Source of the DNA: JACKHA01 sp041401985
Lineage (GTDB): Bacteria > Planctomycetota > Phycisphaerae > Phycisphaerales > UBA1924
Reading direction: 5' to 3'
NCBI GenBank assembly: GCA_041401985.1
Contig: JAWKTE010000013.1
Coordinates: 1-64,000, forward strand
DNA length: 64,000 bases
Both the position numbers and the translations under genes were made by a program. Below are positions 9,117 through 16,071 of this stretch, in pieces. Below the pieces are notes generated by a model. The model ran no database searches and was not told the origin of the DNA. It saw only the letters and a program-made list of their open reading frames with translations. Each line of letters opens with the position of its first letter. Within the stretch, counting starts at the first letter, position 1.

Positions 9117-11330
9117 GTGTCTGCAACCCTTACTCCGTCCAGCGTCCGCCCGTCCGCGTTCGTCCCCAGCGTGGTCGATCCGACCACGAACGGGACCAAC
9201 GGGCGGCTCAGCCAGCCCAGCCCGATCCCCGACTTCGGCGCCGATGTGTTCTCCGACGCCGTCATGCGCCAGTTGCTGCCCAAGCAGGTGTACCGCTCGC
9301 TGCGTGAGACGATCCGTCGCGGCAAGGCGCTGGACCCGGCGATCGCCGACGTGGTCGCCTCGGCCATGAAGCGCTGGGCCGGTGACCACGGCGCGACCCA
9401 CTACTGCCACTGGTTCCAGCCGCTGACCGGCCTGACCGCCGAGAAGCACGACGCCCTGTCCCTGCCCGACGGCGACGGCGGCGAACTGTCCACCTTCTCC
9501 GGGGGTGACCTGATCGCCGGCGAGCCGGACGCGTCGAGTTTCCCCTCCGGCGGCCTGCGGGCGACGTTCGAGGCGCGCGGCTACACCGCCTGGGACCCCA
9601 CCAGCCCGGCCTTCCTGGATCGCAGCGGCGACAGCGTCACCCTCTGCATCCCGACCTGCTTCGTCTCCTGGACCGGCGAGGCCCTGGACAAGAAGACCCC
9701 GCTGATGCGCTCGGTCGACGCGCTCTCGACCCAGGCGATGCGGATCCTGCGCCTCTTCGGCACCGACGCCGGCGTCACCCGCGTGATGACCACGCTCGGG
9801 GCCGAGCAGGAGTACTTCCTGGTCGATGACGCCCACTACCACGCCCGCCCGGACCTGACCATGTGCAACCGCACGCTGTTCGGTCGCCCGGCGGCCAAGG
9901 ACCAGCAACTGGCCGACCACTACTTCGGGCCGATCCCGGAGCGGGTCCGCTCGTTCATGGCCGAGGTCGAGGCGACGCTGTACCGCCTGGGCGTGCCGGT
10001 CAAGACGCGCCACAACGAGGTGGCCCCGGGGCAGTACGAGATCGCCCCGGTGTTCGAGGCGGTCAATGTCGCCTGCGACCACCAGATGCTCATCATGCAG
10101 ACGCTGGCGCGCGTCGCCCCGCGCCACGGCCTGCGGGCCCTGCTGCACGAGAAGCCGTTCAAGGGCGTCAACGGCTCGGGCAAGCACAACAACTGGTCGA
10201 TGTGCACCGACACGGGCGTGAACCTGCTCGACCCGCGCGACGACACGCACACCAACACCGAGTTCCTCGTGTTCCTGTGCGCCGTGATCGCGGGCGTGGA
10301 CAAGCGTGCGGCCCTGCTGCGGGCGTCGGTCGCCTCCTCGGGCAACGACCACCGCCTGGGCGCCCACGAGGCCCCGCCGGCGATCATGTCGATCTTCCTG
10401 GGCGCGATGCTCAGCGACCTGGTCGCGCAGCTCGAAAACGGCCAGACCAACCGCACGCTGGCGGGCGGGGAACTGGACCTTGGCATGGACATCCTGCCCA
10501 AGTTGCCGCGCCACGCCGGCGACCGCAACCGGACCAGCCCGTTCGCGTTCACTGGCAACAAGTTCGAGTTCCGGGCCGCGGGCAGCAGCGTGAACTGCGC
10601 CTGGCCCAACACGATCATCAACACGATCATCGCCGAGAGCCTCGACGAGATCGCGACCCGCCTGGAGAAGGAGGTCGGCTCGGACCGCAACCCGCAGCGT
10701 CTGCGTGCGGCGGTCGAGCGCGTCCTGCAGGAGACCATCAAGGCCCACAAGCGGGTCATCTTCGACGGCGACAACTACTCCGAGCAGTGGCACCAGGAGG
10801 CCGAGCGCCGCGGGCTGCCCAACCTGCGCAACTCCGCCGCGGCCTTCGGCGTGCTCGAGCAGCCCGAGATCGTGTCGCTGTTCGAGAAGTACGGCGTGCT
10901 CAGCCCGGCCGAACTGGCGGCTCGGGCGGCGATCTTCAACGAGAAGTACGCCGTCGAGGTCGGCATCGAGGCCGAGATGATGCTGCACATGGCCCGGACC
11001 ATGATCGCTCCGGCGGCGGCGGCGCACCTTGGCGAACTGGCCTCGGTGGTCGCGAGCACTAAGGCCGCGGGCCTGGCCGGCGGTCGGGCCGAGAAGCAGA
11101 TGCGTGAGTACGACGCGCTGTACACGGCGTTCTGCGACTCGACGGACTCGGTGGCGGCCCTGGTGGGCAAGTCCCCCGAGGCCGCACCCCAGAAGGTCTC
11201 GGAGTGGATCGCGGGGATGCTGCGTCCGGCGATGGCGGCGATGCGTGCGGCCGGCGACGAACTCGAGGCCCGCACGCCGACCACGCTCTGGCCGGTCGCC
11301 TCGTACCGCGAACTGCTGTTCGTCAAGTGA
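9117..11330 (+). CDS. glnN: type III glutamine synthetase
   Basis: A 737-residue protein of the GSIII class, which makes glutamine from glutamate, ammonium and ATP in the cytosol. Recognition rests on length and on class motifs such as RHNEVAPGQYEIAP, EKPFKGVNGSGKHNNWS and GTDAGVTRV; GSI and GSII are about 450 and 350 residues. The GTG at 9117 has GGGAGG at 9105-9110 and opens the frame directly. It is followed, after a strong hairpin, by glutaminase, ammonium transporter and a second glutaminase on the same strand, so it heads an ammonium/glutamine module. GSIII is not adenylylated like GSI, so control may be transcriptional or by feedback; the palindrome 36 bases upstream is a candidate site. 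Confidence 0.95.
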   Translation: MSATLTPSSVRPSAFVPSVVDPTTNGTNGRLSQPSPIPDFGADVFSDAVMRQLLPKQVYRSLRETIRRGKALDPAIADVVASAMKRWAGDHGATHYCHWFQPLTGLTAEKHDALSLPDGDGGELSTFSGGDLIAGEPDASSFPSGGLRATFEARGYTAWDPTSPAFLDRSGDSVTLCIPTCFVSWTGEALDKKTPLMRSVDALSTQAMRILRLFGTDAGVTRVMTTLGAEQEYFLVDDAHYHARPDLTMCNRTLFGRPAAKDQQLADHYFGPIPERVRSFMAEVEATLYRLGVPVKTRHNEVAPGQYEIAPVFEAVNVACDHQMLIMQTLARVAPRHGLRALLHEKPFKGVNGSGKHNNWSMCTDTGVNLLDPRDDTHTNTEFLVFLCAVIAGVDKRAALLRASVASSGNDHRLGAHEAPPAIMSIFLGAMLSDLVAQLENGQTNRTLAGGELDLGMDILPKLPRHAGDRNRTSPFAFTGNKFEFRAAGSSVNCAWPNTIINTIIAESLDEIATRLEKEVGSDRNPQRLRAAVERVLQETIKAHKRVIFDGDNYSEQWHQEAERRGLPNLRNSAAAFGVLEQPEIVSLFEKYGVLSPAELAARAAIFNEKYAVEVGIEAEMMLHMARTMIAPAAAAHLGELASVVASTKAAGLAGGRAEKQMREYDALYTAFCDSTDSVAALVGKSPEAAPQKVSEWIAGMLRPAMAAMRAAGDELEARTPTTLWPVASYRELLFVK

Positions 11331-11392
11331 TGAGAACGCTCGCCCCGGCGTCGTGCCGGGCGGGCCACGGGTTGCGAAGCACACAGGTTCCG

Positions 11393-11418
11393 GGCGGGCC
11401 GCCAGCGGGCGGCCCGCC
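11393..11418 (+). terminator. strong hairpin between glnN and glsA
   Basis: GGCGGGCCGCC (11393-11403), loop AGCG and GGCGGCCCGCC (11408-11418) form a perfect 11-bp stem followed by TTT. It starts 62 bases after the glnN stop and ends just before the GGGGAGGG ribosome site of the glutaminase. It could terminate glnN transcripts, attenuate read-through or stabilise a processed mRNA end. The short T tract makes full termination uncertain. Confidence 0.55.
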
Positions 11419-11435
11419 TTTCGGGGAGGGTTCCG

Positions 11436-12587
11436 ATGCACACCACACGCGAGTCGGAGTCGATCTCGGTCCGCCAGAGCACCGAGCGGTTCAGGATCCT
11501 GGCGGCCCTGAACGAGTTGCACCTGAAGTACCGCGACCTGGACGAGGGCAAGGTCGCCTCGTACATCCCGGAACTGGCCCGAGCCCTCCCCGAGTCGTTC
11601 GGCATCTGCGTCGTCACGGCCGACGGGCAGGTCTACGAGGTCGGCAACTACGACTCCCGCTTCACGATCCAGTCGATCTCCAAGCCGTTCGTCTACGGCA
11701 TGGCCCTGCAGGACCGCGGGCGTGAGGGCGTGCTGAAGAAGGTCGGCGTGGAGCCCACGGGCGACGCGTTCAACTCGATCATCAAACTCGACTCGACCAA
11801 CCGCCCCCACAACCCCTGCGTCAACGCCGGCGCCATCGCCACCACCAGCATGATCGACGGGGCCGACCCCACGGCACGGCTCAACCGCGTGCTGGACACT
11901 TTCAAGGCCTACGTCGGGCACCCGGTCGACGTGGACATGTCGGTGTTCATGTCCGAGCGGACCAGCGGGCACCGCAACCGCGCGATCGCCCACTTGATGC
12001 TCAACTTCGGGATGATCTCCGAGAACGTCGAGCAGATCCTGGACCTGTACTTCCAGCAATGCTCGATCCTGGTGACCTGCCGCGACCTGGCGGTCATGGG
12101 CGCGACGCTGGCGAATCGGGGCATCAACCCGATCACGGGCGAGCGGGCCGTCGAGGAACGCTACATCCGCGACATCCTGACGGTGATGTACACCTGCGGG
12201 ATGTACGACTACGCCGGGCAGTGGGCGTATGAGGTGGGCCTGCCGGCCAAGAGCGGCGTGGCGGGCGGGATCGTCGCGGTCGTGCCGAACCAGCTCGGCA
12301 TCGGCGTGTACTCCCCGCCGCTGGACGCCCGCGGCAACAGCGTCCGCGGCATCCGGGTGTGCGAGGACCTCTCGCAAAACTTCGGGATGCACCTGTTCGA
12401 TGCGCTGCTGGCCCCGCCGGTCGGCGGCGAGGGCGAGCGGGCCATCGGCGGACGCCTCGGCCACGTGCTGGGCAACGTGGGCCGGGGCGCGCCCGAACCG
12501 GTCGGGACCAACGGCCTGGCCCGGGCCAACGGGCACGGTGCGCCCCACGCGCCCGCCGGCAACGGCGCGTCGTGGGCCGGCCACTGA
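11436..12587 (+). CDS. glsA: glutaminase A
   Basis: A 383-residue serine-dependent glutaminase that hydrolyses glutamine to glutamate and ammonium in the cytosol. The SxxK catalytic dyad is intact: Ser80 and Lys83 in QSISKPFVYG. Substrate-binding elements are present too (NPCVNAGAIA, SERTSGHRNR, the Tyr after DLYF, MYTCGMYDYAGQW, GLPAKSGVAGG). A Gly- and Ala-rich C-terminal tail of about 60 residues goes beyond the usual ~310-residue family length and looks disordered. The ATG at 11436 lies 7 bases after GGGGAGGG. It sits between glutamine synthetase and the ammonium transporter, so it could recycle glutamine nitrogen or feed ammonium to GSIII under another condition. Confidence 0.95.
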   Translation: MHTTRESESISVRQSTERFRILAALNELHLKYRDLDEGKVASYIPELARALPESFGICVVTADGQVYEVGNYDSRFTIQSISKPFVYGMALQDRGREGVLKKVGVEPTGDAFNSIIKLDSTNRPHNPCVNAGAIATTSMIDGADPTARLNRVLDTFKAYVGHPVDVDMSVFMSERTSGHRNRAIAHLMLNFGMISENVEQILDLYFQQCSILVTCRDLAVMGATLANRGINPITGERAVEERYIRDILTVMYTCGMYDYAGQWAYEVGLPAKSGVAGGIVAVVPNQLGIGVYSPPLDARGNSVRGIRVCEDLSQNFGMHLFDALLAPPVGGEGERAIGGRLGHVLGNVGRGAPEPVGTNGLARANGHGAPHAPAGNGASWAGH

Positions 12588-12749
12588 GCCCGATCCATCG
12601 TTGCACGCCTCGCGTGAACCCCGGCCGCGTCGTCGTCATCGAGACGATCGTCAACTTCCTGTCATCGCTTCGCGGCGTCGCGCCGGATCGCTCCGCCCCC
12701 GCGCGGCCGCTGAACGAGGACCACCGCACTTCCGTCGAAAGAGCCAGCC

Positions 12750-13991
12750 ATGCCTAGCCCCGCCGATTCGCTCTGGGTTCTGCTCGCCGCGATCCTCGTC
12801 TTGCTCATGACGCCGTCGCTCGGCCTGTTCTACGGCGGGCTGGTGCGCAGCAAGAACGTGCTGTCCACGCTCATGTACGGCTTCTTCACCGTCGCGCTGG
12901 TGAGCATCCAGTGGGTGGTGCTCGGTTTCTCGCTGGCGTTCGGCGCCTCGACCGGCGGCTGGATCGGCTCGCTGGAGCACGTGGGCCTGGCCGGCGTCGG
13001 CATGTCCATCGGCGAGGGCGAGACGATCCCCAAGGCCCTGTTCATGATGTTCCAGATGTCGTTCGCGGTCATCACGCCCGCGCTGATCTCCGGGGCGTTT
13101 GTGGAGCGCAAGCGGTTCGGGGCGTTCGTCCTGTTCACGCTGCTGTGGGCCACGCTCGTGTACGACCCGATTGCCCACTGGGTGTGGAACCCCGAGGGCT
13201 GGCTGTTCAAGGACGGGGCCCTGGACTTTGCGGGCGGCACGGTCGTGCACGTCTCGTCTGGCATCTCGGCTCTGGTGTGCGCCCTGGTCATCGGGCGTCG
13301 CCAGGGCTACGGCAACGGCGAGATCCGCCACCACGACGCGACGCTGACGATCCTCGGGGCCGCGCTGCTCTGGTTCGGCTGGTTCGGCTTCAACGCCGGC
13401 TCGGCCCTGGCGGTCAACAACGTCGCGACCAACGCGCTGGTGACCACGCACTGCGCGGCGTCGGCGGCCGCCATCGTCTGGCTGGCCCTCGGGGCGATCT
13501 GCCACAAGCGCCCCTCCGTGATCGGTGCCGCCCTCGGCGCGGTCGCCGGGCTGGTGGGCATCACGCCCGCCGCGGGTTTTGTCTCGCCGATGAGCGCGAT
13601 CGCCATCGGCATGATCACCAGCGCCGTGTGCTTCTTCGTGACCGAGTACGTGGTCAAGGGACGCATCGACGATTCGCTCGACGTGTTCGGCGTCCACGGC
13701 GTCGGCGGCATCGTCGGGGCGATCCTGACCGGCGTCTTCGCCGCACCGGAACTGACCAATGGCTCCGGCGGGCTGCTCTCGGGCAACGCCACGCAGGTGT
13801 GGCTGCAGGCCAAGGCGGTGCTGGCTGTAGCCCTGTTCGCGGGGGTGATGACCTTCGTGATCCTCCGCCTGATCAAACTGGTGGTGCCGATCCGCGTGTC
13901 GGCCGAGCAGGAGGCCGCGGGCCTGGACCTGTCGCAGCACGGCGAGGCGGCGTACTCGACGCTGCCGTCGGTGGCGACGCCCGCGGTGTGA
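12750..13991 (+). CDS. amt: ammonium transporter
   Basis: A 413-residue Amt/MEP/Rh channel with about 11 membrane segments in the inner membrane. Conserved family parts are visible: LFYGGLVRSKNVLSTLMYGF in the first hairpin, GWFGFNAGSAL, the first pore His in VTTHCAASAAAI and the second in VFGVHGVGGIVGAI. It has no cleavable signal in this start choice. The ATG at 12750 follows an AAAGAG. Usually Amt genes are partnered with a PII protein gene (glnK); none is present here, and glutaminase genes lie on both sides, so trafficking of ammonium between transport, synthesis and release of glutamine may be coordinated in this cluster. Confidence 0.95.
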   Translation: MPSPADSLWVLLAAILVLLMTPSLGLFYGGLVRSKNVLSTLMYGFFTVALVSIQWVVLGFSLAFGASTGGWIGSLEHVGLAGVGMSIGEGETIPKALFMMFQMSFAVITPALISGAFVERKRFGAFVLFTLLWATLVYDPIAHWVWNPEGWLFKDGALDFAGGTVVHVSSGISALVCALVIGRRQGYGNGEIRHHDATLTILGAALLWFGWFGFNAGSALAVNNVATNALVTTHCAASAAAIVWLALGAICHKRPSVIGAALGAVAGLVGITPAAGFVSPMSAIAIGMITSAVCFFVTEYVVKGRIDDSLDVFGVHGVGGIVGAILTGVFAAPELTNGSGGLLSGNATQVWLQAKAVLAVALFAGVMTFVILRLIKLVVPIRVSAEQEAAGLDLSQHGEAAYSTLPSVATPAV

Positions 13992-14081
13992 GTCGCTGCC
14001 CGCATGGTGAGTCAGGGGTTCTCGAGTCGCGTCCCGTGTCGCTGTCCCAGGTGGAGCGACTACCCCAGCCCGCGTCCAAGC

Positions 14082-14135
14082 CCCAGTCCGAATCCCAGTC
14101 CGAGTCCCAGTCCGAGACCCAGTCCCAGTCCGAGT
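14082..14135. repeat. 12-bp tandem repeat upstream of the second glutaminase
   Basis: The unit CCCAGTCCGAGT, with small variations, occurs about 4.5 times in a row in the 160-base spacer between amt and the second glutaminase gene. It ends only six bases before the GGAG of that gene. Copy-number change here by slippage could alter leader length or spacing; no hairpin symmetry is seen. Confidence 0.8.
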
Positions 14136-14151
14136 GTGAAGGAGCCGCGTG

Positions 14152-15306
14152 ATGTACCGCCCGAACGCCGAAGCACTCTCAACGACCGCCCCGAGCCTCG
14201 CGAACGCGCCCCAAGGCCACCCGGCCGCGGGAGCAAGCGACGCCGCGCTCCGCCAGCCGCCCATCGCCCACGAGCACGTCGCCCTCCCCCGTGGCAGCGC
14301 GGACCTGCGCATCCTCGCGGTGCTCAACGAACTCCACTTGGCCTACCGCGACGACCTCGAAGGCAAGGTCGCGTCGTACATCCCGGAACTGGCCAAGGTG
14401 GACCCCGACCAGTTCGGCATCGCGGTGGTCACCGCCTCAGGCGAGGTGTACGCCGTCGGCGACACGTCCACTCGCTTCACGATCCAGTCGATCGCCAACA
14501 CCTTCGTTTATGGCATGGTCATCGACGCCCTCGGGCGGGAGCGGGTCCGCCAGACCGTCGGCGTCGAGCCGACCGGCAATCCCTTCAACGCCATCGTGCT
14601 CGACGCGAAGACGAATCGTCCGATGAACCCGATGGTCAACGCCGGGGCGATCGCCGTGGCCAGCCTCGTGCCGGGCGACGACCCGACGACGCGCCTCAAC
14701 CGCGTGCTGGCGATGTTCGCGGGCTACCTCGGGAAGACGCCGAGCGTGAACATGGAAGTCTTCATGTCCGAGCGGTCCACCGGCGACCGCAACCGCTCGA
14801 TCGCGTACCTCATGCGGAACTTCGGCGTGCTCAGCGCGTCGGTGGACGAGACGCTCGACCTCTACTTCCAGGCCTGCTCCGTGCAGGTCAGTTGCGTGGA
14901 ACTGGCGACGATGGCCGCGACGATGGCGTGCGGCGGCGTGCGCCCGTCGAACGGGGCCAGGGCCATCTCGCGGGCCTCGCTCCGCGATGTCCTCTCGATC
15001 ATGTACACCTGCGGGCTGTACGAGTCCTCGGGCCAGTGGGTCCACACTGTTGGGATCCCGGCCAAGAGCGGCGTCGGCGGCGGGCTCATGGCCGTCGCGC
15101 CGGGCAAGATGGGCATCGCGGTCTACTCGCCTCGTCTGGACAAGAGCGGCAACAGCGTCCGCGGCATGAAGGTCTGCCGCGACCTGGCCTCGATGCTCGG
15201 GCTCCACCTGTTCCAGGCCGGGTCGTGGCCGACAAGCGGGTGCCCGACGGGGACGACGGCAGCCACGGGCGTGCCCGGCCCGGCAGTCCCTTCGGCAGCC
15301 CACTGA
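14152..15306 (+). CDS. glutaminase paralogue lacking the catalytic lysine (candidate pseudoenzyme)
   Basis: A 384-residue member of the glutaminase A family, clearly paralogous to the gene at 11436. The SxxK dyad is broken: the sequence reads QSIANTFVYG, with Ser113 kept but Asn116 (codon AAC, 14497-14499) where the active paralogue has Lys83. Glutamine-binding parts are otherwise kept (NPMVNAGAIAV, SERSTGDRNRS, DLYFQACS, MYTCGLYESSGQW, GIPAKSGVGGG). By knowledge of the family the Lys is the general base, so hydrolysis should be greatly reduced. A binding or regulatory role, perhaps by forming mixed oligomers with the active paralogue, is inferred. The ATG at 14152 has AAGGAG seven bases upstream. 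The first ~45 residues form a variable extension. Confidence 0.88.
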   Translation: MYRPNAEALSTTAPSLANAPQGHPAAGASDAALRQPPIAHEHVALPRGSADLRILAVLNELHLAYRDDLEGKVASYIPELAKVDPDQFGIAVVTASGEVYAVGDTSTRFTIQSIANTFVYGMVIDALGRERVRQTVGVEPTGNPFNAIVLDAKTNRPMNPMVNAGAIAVASLVPGDDPTTRLNRVLAMFAGYLGKTPSVNMEVFMSERSTGDRNRSIAYLMRNFGVLSASVDETLDLYFQACSVQVSCVELATMAATMACGGVRPSNGARAISRASLRDVLSIMYTCGLYESSGQWVHTVGIPAKSGVGGGLMAVAPGKMGIAVYSPRLDKSGNSVRGMKVCRDLASMLGLHLFQAGSWPTSGCPTGTTAATGVPGPAVPSAAH

Positions 15307-15322
15307 CGCACACGCTCCGCCC

Positions 15323-15814
15323 ATGGACGCCACACTCGACGACGCCTCGCTGCTGGCCCAGTTCGAGGCCCGCACGCTGCCCGCCAAGGCCTGGACCCAC
15401 CAGGCCCACTTGCGGGTCGCGCTGCTCTACACAAAGGACCGCGGCCCCGACGCCGCCGTCGAGACCCTCCGCCACACCATCCCCCGGCTCAACGACGCCC
15501 ACGGCGTGCCGAACTCCGAGACCCGCGGCTACCACGAGACCATTACCGTCGCCTGGGTCCGCGTCCTGGCATCCGCCCTCGCCGACGACACCGGCTGCGA
15601 CTCGGGGAAGACGGGCACGCTCGATTGGCTCCGCCTCCATCCGGACCTGCTCACGGCCCGGGCTCTCGACCGCCACTACTCGCCGGCCCTGATCCGCTCG
15701 CCCGCGGCACGAACCGCGTTCGTCGAACCGGGCCTGGTGCCGCTGCCGACGTGGGAGGCGGGAAGGTCGGCTCCGGCTCGCCAGCGAGGCGTGCCGAACG
15801 CCAGGTCTGGTTAG
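15323..15814 (+). CDS. conserved-looking hypothetical protein
   Basis: A 163-residue soluble protein. The pattern [KAWTHQAHLRVALLY] followed by a helical region with TRGYHETITVAW and a Trp- and Leu-rich C-terminal part suggests a conserved small helical family, but I cannot name it. The last ~25 residues are low in complexity. The ATG at 15323 starts 16 bases after the glutaminase paralogue stop, so it may be co-transcribed with the nitrogen module. No membrane segment, signal peptide or metal motif other than scattered His is seen. Confidence 0.6.
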   Translation: MDATLDDASLLAQFEARTLPAKAWTHQAHLRVALLYTKDRGPDAAVETLRHTIPRLNDAHGVPNSETRGYHETITVAWVRVLASALADDTGCDSGKTGTLDWLRLHPDLLTARALDRHYSPALIRSPAARTAFVEPGLVPLPTWEAGRSAPARQRGVPNARSG

Positions 15815-15917
15815 CAGCCGCGAGGCTCTGGGCCTCAGGTTCTCGGACGCTGGGACGCACAACGCTGGGCCCAGAAGCCCGAATCGCCCCGCCACGAAGC
15901 GGATCACGGTTGTTCTT

Positions 15918-15982
15918 GTGCCATGGGAAAAAATCCTGTGGCACTGGACAAAAGTCGATAGATGACTATGTAATACAGTATT
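15918..15982 (+). promoter_or_regulatory. candidate promoter region of the cbb3 operon
   Basis: The only clearly AT-rich stretch in the 257-base spacer before ccoNO. It holds an inverted repeat GTGCCA (15918-15923) / TGGCAC (15939-15944), a -35-like TGGACA (15945-15950), a -10-like TATGTA (15967-15972, spacer 16) and the palindrome AATAC-a-GTATT (15972-15982). No canonical FNR box (TTGAT-N4-ATCAA) is visible. The dyads are candidate regulator sites for a microaerobic operon; this is inference from position. Confidence 0.35.
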
Positions 15983-16071
15983 GCGGCGATGCCCGCCAAT
16001 GCCCCGGTGCGAGGGGCGGTTCGGGGACCGCTGGGTTCCGGCGTGGCTCGCCGATGGCGGAGGAACAGTCG

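Noticed and set aside
8910..12584. A 1224-residue minus-strand open frame over glnN and glsA
   Set aside because: Both genes on the plus strand are conserved enzymes with all motifs; the minus frame has no recognisable domain.
14082..14135. Coding Ser-Gln/Pro-Ser repeat
   Set aside because: The frames that read through it have no conserved part and overlap the start of the glutaminase paralogue; treated as an intergenic repeat.
15945..15961. TGGCAC at 15939 as the -24 box of a sigma54 promoter for the cbb3 operon
   Set aside because: The bases 5 further on are AAAAG, not TTGC, so the -12 element is missing.
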